From Zanthoxylum bungeanum (Eukaryota; Streptophyta; Magnoliopsida; Sapindales; Rutaceae): a DNA stretch of 64,000 nt. The DNA is taken from the NCBI GenBank assembly GCA_019454045.1, contig SKCR01047740.1, forward strand, positions 1 to 64,000. Direction: 5' to 3'. A program made the translations under genes and the position numbers. Shown here one piece after another: positions 1-10,854 of the stretch. The stretch's first letter is position 1; each line of letters opens with the position of its first letter. The notes beneath the pieces were generated by a model. That model saw nothing but the letters and a program-made list of their open reading frames with translations. It ran no database searches and was not told the DNA's origin.

Positions 1-545
1 AATTTTACCGGGTACGGCACTCCGGGTATGGAGATACATAATCAGTATTGCCAGGAATGACACTCCAAGAATGGAAGCACAGTTCGAGAATGAGAAACAA
101 GCCGGGAATGACACTCCAAGAATGGAAACACAGTTCGAGAGAATGAACAAGCCGGGAATGGCACTCCAAGAATGGAAACACAGTTCGAGAATGAAAAAGC
201 CGGGAATGACACTCCAAGAATGGAAACACAGTTTGAGAATGAACAAGCCGGGAATGGCACTCCAAGAATGGAGTAGAGTTCAAGAATGAACAAGCCGAGA
301 ATGGCAATCAAGGAATGGAATAAGTCGAGAATGGCAATCCAAGAATGGAGAAGAGTTCAAGAATGAACAAGCCGAGAATGGCAATCCAAGAATGGAGCAG
401 AGTTCAAGAATGAACAAGCCGGGAATGGCACTCCAAGAATGGAAACACAGTTCGGGAATGAACAAGCCGGGAATGGCACTCCAGGAATGGAAATACAGTT
501 CAGGAATGAACAAGCCGGGAATAGCACTCTAAGAATGGAAGCACG
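1..545 (+). repeat. Tandem array in 3' region of gypsy element T1 (about 48-bp units)
   Basis: About ten imperfect units of 46 to 51 bp (one of 30 bp) are visible. Each carries a core of the form GCCGGGAATGGCACTCC, then AAGAATGGAAACACAGTT. The first 45 bases instead match the 43-45 bp units of the other gypsy element at 40621-40885, so both elements belong to one family. Such arrays between the end of pol and the 3' LTR are known from Tat/Ogre-lineage Ty3/gypsy elements. The open frames through the array are a by-product of the repetition, not genes. Confidence 0.85.
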
Positions 546-724
546 GTTCGGGAATGAACCACCTCACAGTAACGGTTCAGGAATGGACCACCTTACAGAA
601 ACAGTTCGGGAATGGACACCTCACAGTAACGGTTCAGGAATTGACCACCTCACAGTAACAGTCGGGAATGGACATCTCACGGTAACGGTTCGGGAATGGA
701 CACATCACAGCACAGTTCAGGAAT
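546..724 (+). repeat. Second tandem array of T1 (about 30-bp units)
   Basis: Five to six degenerate units of about 28 to 32 bp carry CACCTCACAGTAACGGTTC followed by AGGAATGGAC or GGGAATGGAC. They follow the 48-bp array directly and share its GGAATGGA word, so they probably arose from it by a change of repeat register. Confidence 0.75.
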
Positions 725-882
725 GAACCAGGGTCGCAGCACCTCACCACCCAAATCAACTCAACTCAACACGTGGAAAGTCAAGTGGCAGTTGGCGAGC
801 CAGGTAAGTGAACATGCATGCATAACTTTGATAGGATTGTCACTGTTACACATTACACAAGTCCCATCAAAGTGGCGGCGAC
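725..882 (+). other. Conserved pre-LTR block and polypurine tract of T1
   Basis: This block precedes the 3' LTR and recurs at 41490-41615 and 42640-42749. It holds CAGGTAAGTG at 801-810, an exact match to the plant 5' splice-site consensus. It ends in a purine-rich tract, AAAGTGGCGGCGAC at 869-882, directly before the LTR, which is where the plus-strand primer is expected. Confidence 0.7.
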
Positions 883-1586
883 TGTAGGCACTGCATTTTT
901 GCATATAAGTCCCTATGATGAGTCTCATTTGGAGGCACTACCTTTTAAGTCACGGAAGTCACGAGAAACGGACATCGGAAGGGGAAATCAGAATAAGTAC
1001 GTCATCAGATTCATTTCACAGGTTCACTGTTTTCGTTTGTGCTGCGTTCGTTACTTCGTTCGAACGTCAAACAGAGTTGCGGGCGTTCTTGTAGAGTTCG
1101 AATGAGCGTTCGAACGGCGTCTGTATTTCTGGTCTTGCTTGCTTAGCCTCACACCCCAGCCCAATTAGCCCACAAAGTCCATAAAAAACACACCAATTAA
1201 TAAACACATTAAAACACATGGGAAATTAAATTAAATATTAATTAGATAATGTAATTGAATTAAATAAAATAATTAAACCATTTACCAATTAAATAAAACA
1301 TAAAATATAATCATACCTAATTAAGACAAATCAAATATATTAACTTCCTAACTAAACAAAATCACATACTAAATTAAAGAGATGTCATGCCTAATTAAAA
1401 TCAATCATAACCAATTAAAAATATTGACTTCCTAATCTAAAACAAATTTGTCCCCCTCAATCCATTGATTTCCTTATCCAACACCAAATCAAATCCATTG
1501 CTTTCCTTGTCTAACACCAAATCATATCTCTCTTTAGTACCAAATATCTTTTCCTTGTGAGACTAGGGGAAGCCCTAGCCATTCTC

Positions 1587-1594
1587 TATATAAA
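1587..1594 (+). promoter_or_regulatory. Probable TATA box of the T1 LTR
   Basis: TATATAAA lies in CTCTATATAAACAACC, about 700 bp into the LTR. CA-rich sequence suitable for transcription starts follows 30 to 40 bp downstream. This would set the U3/R boundary near 1620. Inferred from motif and position only. Confidence 0.55.
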
Positions 1595-2524
1595 CAACCC
1601 CTAACCAAGACATGCACTCCCCTGGCTCATACACATAATATACACACAACTCACATGAAAATCACAGCAAGAAACCCTAGAAGTTCACGCATACTACAAA
1701 GAAATAACACAAAAATTCTCTTCATCCCCTTCCCCTAATCACCGAAAACCAGACCTCTATTTAGCAACCTTGTATCACCGAAAAACAGCCCATACAGCAG
1801 CCCTAAAACACGCATACAGCAGCCCTAAACACACACATAAAACAGCCCCCGAACCACACCATAACACCACCGAAAATCACACCAAAAATAGTAGCCAAAA
1901 TATCCCAAAAATAGTAACTAAAATACAGCAGCAAAACAGTAGCAAAATGGCAGCGAATCGGAGTCAAAACAGCAGTGAATCGGAGTCAAAATAGTAGCTT
2001 GAGCAGTGGAACAGCGAGGAAAGGTGTGAACCTGTGAACCAGAGGAGTTGCGGAGCATTCCCCCCCTTTCGACGACCGTACACCGTACTACTGAGAGACG
2101 ACGAAAAATGTTAGACCTGAGGGCACCTTGTATTTATTATCTTTCATTTGTCTTTTATTTTAAAAATATTATTGCATGAGAGTCGTTTGAGGCATGATGT
2201 GAACTCCGGATGAACGGAATATGTGTTCTCTTTTGTAGTATATCGGATGGAAACCGGACGTAAATTCTGTAGCCGAATCCGAATGGACGGTAGTGCGGTC
2301 TGTAATCGGGATACAACTCCACATACCACTTGAGGGATACATGTATTTCGTTTCGTCCAAACTTGTATTTGAGCATGATGTAGTTAGCACGTTATTTATT
2401 TATTTAGCATGATTTAGCCCTTAGTATGTTAATCTTTATGCATGATTTAGGTGTCCATGTGATTAGATATGTCGTTTTTGTGATCCTGTTTGAATGCGAT
2501 ATCTAAAACCATATGAATGTATGC

Positions 2525-2745
2525 AATATGCCAGTTCCTGTTCGAACACGTCATCGAACGTAATTCGAACACGAACCTTTTGTTTACTGTTCGAACGCGT
2601 TATCAAACGCTACTCGAACACGCATGCATTTTGTATCATCAGGTCTGGTCCCATTCGAACGCGTTATCAAATGCTACACGAACTCGAACCTTCTGTTTAC
2701 CGTTCGAATGCGTTTACGAACGCTACATGAATGCGCACACACTGA
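2525..2745 (+). repeat. TTCGAA-centred imperfect repeats inside the T1 LTR
   Basis: Three to four imperfect copies of a word pattern (GTTCGAACGCGTTATCAAAC, then GCTACTCGAACACG) follow one another. Each holds the palindrome TTCGAA or its variant. Related CGTTCGAACG words also occur at 1040-1115. They sit in the 3' half of the LTR. Confidence 0.6.
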
Positions 2746-3251
2746 ACTGAGTCTGTCTCATCATATTCATGCATAATTGCCACTTAGTTGATCTCTCTGG
2801 CATTATATAGTCAATCATATTATTTGTATTCCTGCATTTATCCATTCGATGTATTCATGAGATAGTACTCAAGCATGATTAGGTTGTTCTTAGTTTTCCA
2901 TATCATATGATTGGAATATGTGCATGAGATTGCCATGTGATGTTGTATGTTGTGATGATTAATTTCATGCATGTGAACTTAGAAATATAATTGTCATTGG
3001 AAATAAGTTGTTTAGGCTTGGCTAAATTATTGCATAAATCCTAATATTACAAGTGGCATAAGTAAGGGACCGTTCGAACCCAACGGTTTGAGGTCTTCCC
3101 TGCGAGGGGTGAGTGCGGCCTTAATCTCATTTTCCCAGTTCACACGGGTGGCGACTCCCTTATTCTGGTTTAGTCCCCCATGGCTACTCCGTACTCCCAA
3201 CCGAGCCGCGAGCCTAGGACAGCATGAGTCACCCAGTTCCTGTGTCCCACA

Positions 3252-3987
3252 ACTGCCCTAGTTATGTGTCGTAACTAAGTTAGTTATCTGGGGTTGTGAT
3301 GAATTCCAATATCACCGGTTTATAAGTGGTTATTTTATAGTTTGGGTATTATAAAGGTTTACTTATTAAGTCTTAAGCTTAATGCTTGTGTTAACTGGCC
3401 GTTAATAAGATTGATAAGGTAAACTTAAAATAAACTTGACAAAGGAATTTTAGGTTTTAGCCTTAGACTTAATAGCCCACGATCTTCCTTGAGGATAGAT
3501 AACCCTTTAATAGATTTCCTTACAGGATAGACATATACCTGTCGGGCGGGGTAGCCATAATTGGAACTTAATCTTAATAAATCCAGGTAATTTGGTTGAC
3601 ATACACATATGGTTCAATTGGATTACACTGAGTATTTACATCTGACCATCGACAGAGGATTTTGCATATTTCGTGTTTCAGGATAGTAAACTGACATATT
3701 ACACAAACATGAAATAACCACTTCATCTTTAATTAGATATTGGAAGAAATCACAACCCTGGATAGTTTTATAAATTTGAATTTTCCTCAACCTACTTTCA
3801 CGTAATTTTATTTACTTGTTTTTATGTTTAAAGTCATCACCCAGTCAATCAATCAATCTGTTAGATACTAGTAATCATTTGGCTCTTTAAAATTACTAGC
3901 TTAGGTATTAAGTCCTTGTGGGATCGATACTTTTTATACTAATTGAATGATACGTGCGCATGCATTATATGCGTGTGATTACGCCGG
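3252..3987. other. Unclassified spacer, possibly the end of another LTR
   Basis: No coding potential is visible. The last 100 bases (AGTCCTTGTGGGATCGATAC near 3910, then a CGGTCA word at 3983-3988) resemble the 3' ends of plant gypsy LTRs that stand before a primer site. This may be a truncated gypsy LTR. No matching second copy lies in the window. Confidence 0.35.
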
Positions 3988-4020
3988 TCACGCAAGTATT
4001 AGCGATGCAAGTCTCAGGTT
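3988..4020 (-). mobile_element. Family-A LTR fragment A5, left piece
   Basis: These bases (CGCAAGTATTAGCGATGCAA and following) match the minus-orientation family-A LTR at 6178-6215. They continue at 24452 after the inserted element A2. Its 5-bp target AAGAC occurs at both junctions (4021-4025 and 24447-24451). A5 is truncated at about 3988. Confidence 0.8.
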
Positions 4021-4025
4021 AAGAC

Positions 4026-4682
4026 TGTTGGACAATTATGACCAATAGAATCACTATTTATACAGAACATAGTGTTGTTGTACAAATAACTATATGACAA
4101 AGGACATTGCTCTTTTATCATTTGTAATTGGATTACCGGGATATATAAATGATAAAAGTCCTTATGATTAGTTCCAAATTGAGATGATATGAGACAGTAT
4201 CAATCCATGAAGGTTTAATCATTAAAATATCCCTAGTCGTAGTATTATCGAGATTGGAGATCGATAATGCGGAATAGACTAGTATTGAACTTGTGCGCGT
4301 TGTGGGAGCATAACGGCATAGTTCTCATATATTTGGGTATTTGATACTTATGCAAGTGTAATAGGAGGTTGTGTTTACCGATGTTATGGAAAAAGCTTCA
4401 CTTTTGATAGACCCCTCGGAATTCCATTGGTAGTATGACTATGTGTCTATGGAAGTCCGAATCAGGGTAGGTGTATTTGGTTAACCTGAGACTTGCACCG
4501 CTAATACTTGCGACAATCAATATACTTTGGTTTTGGTCGTCCAGGGCTTTAACAGGTTATGTGTACGCCTCTTCTGGGTATATTGAGAATCGTATAGTGT
4601 ATGGGTGTGATGTCAAGATGGAAGTATCACTTCAGTCATATTGAGATGATAGTCACGTAGGATACAGAACTGGTGCTCTTAT
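4026..4682 (+). repeat. 5' LTR of A2, first part
   Basis: This is the first 657 bp of the LTR, closely matching 22459-23113. It is cut at the A1 insertion target CTTAT (4678-4682) and resumes after 14999-15003, where CTTAT is repeated. Confidence 0.88.
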
Positions 4683-6665
4683 TGTTGGTTTCTATAATTA
4701 GTCCAAAAGAAAGATTAAGCCATAGAAATACAAATAACATACATGCAAAGCTAGAAACATGGCGGAATCATACTTACTAAGCTTTGTGACGAAAATGGTG
4801 AAGACAATCCTTGAGCCTTCAAGGTGGAAGTTTCGGCCAAGCAAGAAGATGGAGAGAAGCTTTAAGTCTTCAAGTGTTCCAAGCTCCAAGGTTGTTTCCC
4901 TATCACCTCTTTTGATCCTTCAATGTGCTAGCAAAAATGGAGAAGATGAAAACAAATTTCTGCCCTTGTTGGAAGAAGCTCACGGCATGCGTGAAGAAGA
5001 AGGAGAAGAGAGTGAGAGACTTTTCAATTTTCTTGTTCTCCCTTTTGTTTTCAAAAAACGTGAGTTACCAAAATGAAAAGCAATGATAAGATATCAAATA
5101 CCAAAAATGAATTTTTTAATTAAAAAACCCTTCAAAAACCGTGGAAGGTTTTCCCTCCAAAGGAAAATTCATCATATGCCATCATTATCTCACATTGAGA
5201 ATAGAGACAATGTATCATCCCATAAAGGTGACTAGATACATCCATCATCTATTCGTGTCAAGTAATGAGATATCGCGATTGTGATTGCGGATTCCACCCG
5301 TTTCAAAATACGAATGTGTCCGCAAACACTTTCGGGCCCAAATTCGCTAATTCCGAATTAACGATTTCCGTCGCGACGAGAATTAAATAATTACGCCTAG
5401 CGGAATTATTATTCAGATCGCTAACGAATTAATTCCAAATTAATTCGTTTGCCCGAATTAAAATCCGATTATAATTCGCGCGTCGAAATCTAATTTCGTT
5501 TAATAATATATCGAATATATTATTTTCGATTAATTCCAAATTAATCGATCTCTCTCTCTCTCCTAATAAGGCATTTTATCCAAGATAAAGTTTCTCCGTA
5601 ATTAATCCAAGATTAATAAAGTTCGAATCAAACATCATAGGTGAATCTTCAGGAAGCGACCCAAGAGATCTCCGGATATGTTGGAAGTAAATACGGTCGT
5701 TGGATAATCCAAACACGTACGTACCTCGTACTACGTTTTTACCGATTTACAAGACAAGGTTGGCTTCTAGCAAAGCGCCATGCCTACCCAATTCTCCAGA
5801 AATATTCTTACTGGAATATTAGATCTTTATCAAGCGTAGTATACCGTAGTATCGCGTACATCGATCCAGTATCGGACGATCACATGTTAGGCCTGGGGCT
5901 GGAAATGTGTCTGCCCCATACGAAACATATATCGGATATCAAACAACTAGTCTCTTTAAATCGGACAATCCTGACCTTGTCATATTGTCCCGACGGTTGC
6001 AACCTTTTATAGAGTACTAGTTCTGTATCCTGCGTGATCATCATCTCCATATGTCTGAAGTGATACTTCCATCTTGACATCACATCCAGTACACTACGAT
6101 TCTCGATAAACCCAGAAGAGGCGTACACAGAACCGGTTAAAGCCCCGAACCACCACAACCAAAGTTTACCGATTGTCGCAAGTACTAGCGATGCAAGTCT
6201 CAGGTTAAGACCATATACACCTACCCTGATGCGGCCTCCTAGACACGCAGACATACTACCAATGGGATTCCGCGGGGTCTGTCCAGAGCGAAGCTGTTTT
6301 CCGTACCATCGGTAAAACACAACCTCCTAACGCACTTGCATAAGTATCCAATACTTAAATATATGAGAACTATGCCGTTGTGCCATCACAACTCGCACAA
6401 GTGCAATACTAGTCTATTCCGCATTATCGATGTCCGATCTCGATAATACTCCGACTAGGGATATTTAATGATTAAACCTTTTATATTGATACTGTCTCAT
6501 ATCATCTCAATACGGAACTAATCATATGGACTTTTGCCATTAATATATCAAAGTAAATAATTTTACAAAACGGCAAAAGGCAATTTCATGATCACATAGT
6601 TAATTTTGTACAATAATACAATATCATTTACAAAACAGTGATGCTATGGGTCATAATGTCTAACA
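4683..6665 (-). repeat. 3' LTR of A1
   Basis: 1983 bp, with ends TG and CA when read on the minus strand. It is nearly identical to 13017-14998. Most differences seen are one-base indels. It contains the palindrome cluster at about 5338-5625. Confidence 0.92.
5338..5625 (-). repeat. Palindrome cluster in the A1 3' LTR
   Basis: Consecutive short palindromes with 3-nt centres are visible. In plus-strand terms the arms include AACGAATTAATT (centre CCA), GAATTAAAAT, CGAAAT (centre CTA), AATAATATAT (centre CGA), CGATTAATT (centre CCA) and TTTTATC (centre CAA). Read along the element, the centres are TGG, TAG, TCG and TTG. The duplicate cluster in the other A1 LTR is at about 13676-13965. Confidence 0.85.
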
Positions 6666-6676
6666 ATCTCCCACTT
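6666..6676 (-). other. Polypurine tract of A1
   Basis: On the minus strand AAGTGGGAGAT lies directly before the 3' LTR start. The same tract (AAGTGGGAGAT, or AAATGGGAGAT in A3) precedes the LTRs at 22459, 43269 and 61480. Its place and composition fit the plus-strand primer. Confidence 0.85.
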
Positions 6677-6679
6677 GGC

Positions 6680-7119
6680 CTATAGCCAGTCACTCAAGCA
6701 TCTAATACCTGAACTATGTATATGTCGTTCAAACACTTGCTGAAGAACAGCCTTCGTCAGCGGATCTGCAATGTTGTCATCTGATGCGACCTTCTCGACC
6801 TTTACATCGCCACGATGTATAATCTCCCAAATCAGATGGTAACGCCGAAGAACATGCTTGGATCGTTGATGAGACCTTGGTTCCTTAGCTTGTGCTATAG
6901 CCCCGTTATTGTCACAATACAATGGCACAGGCTCAGCAGCTAACGGAACTACTCCTAATCCGATTAGGAATTTTCGGATCCAAACTGCCTCATTTGCTGC
7001 TTCTGATGCAGCAATATACTCCGCTTCAGTTGTTGAATCGGCAACAGTATCTTGCTTGGAAGATTTCCAGCTCACTGCTCCGTTATTCAAACAAAAAATG
7101 TACCCGATTGTGACTTGAA
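6680..7119 (-). pseudogene. RNase H domain of A1 pol
   Basis: The read-through frame has the copia RNase H signatures: the catalytic acidic residues in TTEAEYIAASEAA and LYCDNNGAIAQAKEP, then the C-terminal NIADPLTKA tail. It ends with DWL just before the polypurine tract. Its role is to remove RNA from the RNA-DNA hybrid during reverse transcription. It joins the preceding segment (7087-7443) by a frameshift, so as read it is not translated in one polyprotein. Confidence 0.9.
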
Positions 7120-7443
7120 GTCGTCCTTGTCGGTTTGGAAACTTGCATCGGTGTACCCAGACACCTCAAGTTCTCCACCTCCATAAATTAAGAAAGCATC
7201 CTTAGTTCGTCTAAGATACTTAAGGATATTCTTAACAGCCATCCAGTGACCTTCACCTGGATCGGCCTGATAGCGACTGCGCATGCTCAAAGCATATGAC
7301 ACATCAGGTCGTGTACATATCATGGCATACATGATCGATCCGACTGCCGAGGCGAACGGTATCCGACTCATGTTATCTCTCACTTCTTTAGTCTTATGAC
7401 ACATGTCCTTAGACAGAAGGATACCACGTGACATTGGCATCAA
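7087..7443 (-). pseudogene. RT thumb to RNase H start of A1 pol
   Basis: The frame holds the copia connection segment, with SAVGSIMYAMICTRPDVSYAL and HWMAVKNILKYLRRTKDA, then the first RNase H aspartate motif SGYTDASFQTD. It overlaps its neighbours at one-base frameshifts on both sides. It belongs to the same gag-pol relic as 6680-10644. Confidence 0.88.
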
Positions 7444-7742
7444 TCCCTTCTTGGATTATCCATGTTGAATCGCTTCAACACTTTGTCAATATATGTACTC
7501 TGGGAGAGTCCAAGCAGCTTTCTAGATCTATCTCGGTAGATCTTTATTCCCAGAATAAAGGCTGCTTCTACCAGATCTTTCATGGAGAATTTCAATGAAA
7601 GCCAAGCTTTCACCGACGTTAGCATGGGAATGTCATTGCCTATAAGCAATACGTCGTCGACATAAAGGACAATAAAAGTCAGTGCTCTCCCACTAACCTT
7701 CTTGTATACACAAGGGTCATCATCGTTTTGTACGAAAATCAT
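7440..7742 (-). pseudogene. Reverse transcriptase catalytic core of A1 (YVDD)
   Basis: This piece contains LYVDDVLLIGND, the YVDD box with two of the three RT catalytic aspartates. LGIKIYRDRSRKLLGLSQ and TYIDKVLKRFNM follow, typical of plant copia RT. It is out of frame with 7815-8741; the gap at 7743-7814 holds the SIYGLKQAS-type motif in another frame. The RT would copy element RNA into cDNA in the virus-like particle. Confidence 0.9.
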
Positions 7743-7814
7743 ATTCTTTTATGATCTCATCAAAACGCTGATTACATGACCGTGATGCTTGCTTCAATCC
7801 ATAAATGGATCGAT

Positions 7815-8741
7815 TTAACTTACAAACCTTGTTTGCAAGTCTAGGTACGATAAAACCGTCAGGCTGTTGCATATAAACATCCTCCAAAAGGTTTCCGTTA
7901 AGGAAAGCGGTTTAACGTCCATCTGCCATATCTCGTAATCGAAATATGCAGCTATTGCAAGCATTATCCGAATGGATTTAATCATGGCAACGGGTGAGAA
8001 AGTTTCGTCATAATCAATACCATATTGCTGACGATACCCCTTTGCTATAAGCCTAGCTTTGTACGTTTGCACGTTGCCATCCATGTCGGTCTTCTTCTTG
8101 AAGATCCATCTGCATCCAATAGGCTTTACGCCTTCTGGTGCATCAACCAGTGTCCAAACTTGGTTGGCATACATGGAATCCATCTCGGACTTCATGGCAT
8201 CTTGCCATAAAGCGGAATCAATATTCTGTATTGCTTCCTCATACGTAGTCGGTTCATTATCCTCAATAAGATTATTATCTACATGAGGCGAGATCAGGAA
8301 CCCATACCTCTCAGGTACCTTCCTGACTCTCTCCGACCTACGCGGTCCTTGTGTATATGAAGATTGTGGTACAGACTCATCCTGGATGGTCTGTTTATGT
8401 TCCGTCGTAGATTCATTGCCAGGAACAGTATCACTACGATTTTCATCGAGCTCCACTTTCCTCCCACTTACCACTGCATCTAGGAATTCCTTCTCAAGGA
8501 AAAATGCATGTAGAGCAACAAATACTTTGTTCTCTTGTGGGTGATAGAAGTAATATCCTTTGGTTTCCTTAGGATATCCCACGAAAAGGCATTTATCTGA
8601 TTTGGGTTCTAGTTTGGTACCTTCCAAACGTTTAACATATGCCCAGCATCCCCAAATCTTCAGGAAAGAGAAACCTGGTTTCCTCCCTGTCCATATCTCA
8701 TATGGATTCTGTTCAACAGACTTTGACGGAACCTTATTCAA
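7815..8741 (-). pseudogene. Integrase C-terminal region and RT N-terminal half of A1
   Basis: The frame runs from the integrase tail (NPYEIWTGRKPGFSFLKIWG, KCLFVGYPKETKGYYFYHP) through a linker with RRSERVRKVPERYGF. It continues into the RT fingers: ALWQDAMKSEMDSMYANQVW, GCRWIFKKKTDMDG, YKARLIAKGYRQQYGIDY and FSPVAMIKSIRIMLAIAA. It reaches the first catalytic aspartate in IWQMDVK, then a frameshift spoils the TAFLNG-type motif. About 300 residues are open, the longest intact piece of A1. Confidence 0.9.
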
Positions 8742-8758
8742 AATAAGTACTGCACTGT

Positions 8759-9196
8759 TTAATGCGTATCCCAGAAGGATATGGGTAGCTCAGTGCGACT
8801 CATCATGGACCTTACCATGTCTAACAAGGTACGGTTTCTCCGTTCAGATACACCGTTTAATTGCGGTGTTCCAGGAGGAGTCCACTGTGAAAGAATACCA
8901 TTTTCTTTCAAGTAATCTTGAAACTCATAACTCAAGTATTCGCCACCACGGTCCGACCGTAATGTCTTAATACTCTTGCCTGTTTGTTTTTCTACTTCGT
9001 GTCGAAACTCTTTGAATTTCTCAAAAGTTTCCGACTTGTGTCTCATTAGATACACATAACCATAACGAGATGCATCATCCGTAAAGGTTACGAAGTAATA
9101 GTAATGATATCCACCTCTAGCCTGGCTAGACATGGGCCCACATACGTCACTATGAACGAGGGCTAACAGTTCTGTGGCACGTTCACCTTTACCCAC
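8759..9196 (-). pseudogene. Integrase catalytic core of A1
   Basis: The DDE positions are visible in LVHSDVCGPMSS, LRSDRGGEYLS and LNGVSERRNRTLLDMVRSMM. TFTDDASRYGYVYLMRHKSE lies between them, as in plant copia integrases. The enzyme inserts the cDNA ends into the target and makes 5-bp duplications like those seen here. A frameshift near 8745-8760 separates it from its C-terminal part. Confidence 0.9.
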
Positions 9197-9509
9197 TAAA
9201 AGGTGATTTAGGCATTTTGCCTAAAAGACAAGATTCGCAGACATCATATGAATTAAGATCAAATCCGTCCAAGTACCCACTCTTCGAAAGTGTGGATATG
9301 CGAGTCTTGTTAATGTGTCCTAGACGACAATGCCATATGTAAGCTTCATCTTTTAGATTACTCCTTTTGAGCCTTTTGTTTGTTATTTTATGTTTAGGAG
9401 ATTCATTTATATTCAAAATAAAGGCCATTATTTGCAACAGCAGTGCAAATTTCTGCATCATTTTTATATAAATAACACCCAGTGTTTCTAAATACAAAAG
9501 TGTACCCAT
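9189..9509 (-). pseudogene. GAG-pre-integrase zinc-binding region of A1
   Basis: WHCRLGHINKTRI followed by CESCLLGKM is the HHCC zinc-binding region at the integrase N-terminus of Ty1/copia elements. The first part of this frame overlaps the protease frame (9403-9795), marking a frameshift between them. Confidence 0.88.
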
Positions 9510-9795
9510 GCTGGGTTAACAAAGATACAGATATGATATTCCTAGTCAAACTAGGTATATAATAACAGTTCAAAAGTTTAAGCATATGCCCCGAGGGCAA
9601 TTCCAAAACAAAAGTCCCTACAGCCAAAACAGCAACTGGAGTTCCGTTTCCGACTCGTAGATCAATCTCCCCTGAAGCCAGCATCCTGCTATTCTGCAGA
9701 TCCTGCAAATCAGTACATATATGAGCAGCACAACCAGAATCAAAAATCCAATTTTTAAAACTAGAAGTAGTCATATTTATCTCAATAACAAACAT
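9403..9795 (-). pseudogene. Aspartic protease region of A1
   Basis: WIFDSGCAAHICTDL carries the DSG active site of copia retropepsins. Further on, VGNGTPVAVLAVGTFVLELP and LLNCYYIPSLTRNIISVSLL match the rest of the fold. The protease would release Gag and Pol products from the polyprotein. Confidence 0.9.
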
Positions 9796-9829
9796 ACCAG
9801 AGGCTAGTGCCTTGCCTGCCTTGATATCC

Positions 9830-10644
9830 TCCTTGTGTCCTTGCCCATTCGGCAGTCACGTTTCCAGTGACCCTTCTTGCCGCAGTTGAGGCAGACATCT
9901 TGAGACTTGTCCCTTGGCTTCCCAGAAGCTTTTGTCAACTTGCCTTTACCCTTTTTCTTATGTTTCTTCTTCCTCACCCCTCCAGTAGCTTTGGGCCCAG
10001 CCTTTGCCTTTGGCTCTGAGAGGTCGATGCAAAGTGCGCCTCGCGCTTGCCCCCTTTTTGGAGTTCTTTTTCAGACTCCTTCAAGATGGATAACAGCTCT
10101 CCAAGAGTGTCATCCGTATCCATCAACTTATAGTTGATTATGATTTGTCTCCAAGTATCAGGAAGTGACTGTAAGATCAAATCTATGGTCAGCTCAGCCT
10201 CCAAGACTATTCCCATATTGGCCAACTCATCAATATCGGCGATCATTTGAGCCCCGTGGGCCTCAACTGATGCGCCTTCAGTCATTCGGGCGCGGAAGAG
10301 TTTCTTCACCAACTCGTACCTTCCATCCGCTTGTTGGTGCGGTGGAGATCTCTCAGTCTAGCCAACATATATAAGGATCCAAGTCCCTATTCTGGCGACG
10401 AAAATGCTGAGTCATCGAAGCTAACATAATAGCCTGAGCTGTGTCACAATCATTGCTGTGAGTTTTCCATAACTCCAGCTCAAGTGGGTCAGTGGGCTTA
10501 GGCGGGAGAGGGTATCTGTATAGTGTACAGCATCCTCTCAGCCCCAAGGACTATCCTTAGGTTCATTTCCCAATCAGCGAAGTTTGTGCCCTTAAAGACA
10601 TTGTCACCCATGATGATGTCTCGGACATTTACCTTGCTTGCCAT
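9830..10644 (-). pseudogene. gag of A1
   Basis: The minus strand ATG at 10644 begins MASKVNVRDIIMGDN, the usual start of this copia gag type. Later pieces include LELELWKTHSNDCDTAQAI (about 10460) and LILQSLPDTWRQIIINY (about 10140). A zinc knuckle CLNCGKKGHWKRDC lies at about 9860-9900 (C-X2-C-X4-H-X4-C). At least two frameshifts break it, near 10545 and 10320. Gag forms the particle and binds element RNA. A structured leader lies immediately upstream (10855-11294). Confidence 0.88.
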
Positions 10645-10854
10645 CTCAACTACGATAGTCCAACTATCTAGTTAACGATAAAATGGGTACAGTCAAACTG
10701 TCACAAAAAATAACAATGTATTAGTCCAACTAATTTTAATAAATAGACGAAATAAATTTGAAAGACGCGTAAGGCTAAGTATCTGAACGAAATTGAAATT
10801 CAATACTAGCCTCCCACTATTTTTTCAAGTCTCTAACCCTCTGTTGAGAACTCG

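Larger units (their letters stand above)
883..3251 (+). mobile_element. Complete 3' LTR of gypsy element T1 (Tat/Ogre-like)
   Basis: The LTR starts TGTAGGCACTGC after the polypurine tract and ends CCTGTGTCCCACA, about 2.37 kb. The start matches 42750 onward. The end matches 36470-36665, which is followed there by a primer site. No primer site follows here, so this is a 3' LTR. A likely TATA box lies at 1587-1594. The AT-rich block at 1180-1560 and the C/A-rich stretch at 1600-2000 hold no convincing gene. The rest of the element lies left of the window. Confidence 0.85.

Noticed and set aside
5..513. Minus-strand frames rich in FLECHSRL repeats
   Set aside because: Translation of the T1 48-bp array.
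1..545. CRISPR-like array
   Set aside because: The regular repeats have no constant repeat with unique spacers. The whole unit is degenerate, and this is plant DNA.
1770..1994. Plus-strand frame with many N, S, T, K residues
   Set aside because: Lies inside the T1 LTR downstream of the TATA box. Low-complexity A/C-rich sequence, no domain.
4759..5076. Frame beginning MAESYLLSF in the A1 LTR
   Set aside because: It is antisense to the element and repeated in the other LTR with frame changes (13124-13423). No homologous motif.
5880..6320. 146-codon minus frame in the A1 LTR
   Set aside because: Similar short frames recur in each family-A LTR but with stops and shifts at different places. This looks like the stop-poor part of the LTR, not a conserved protein.
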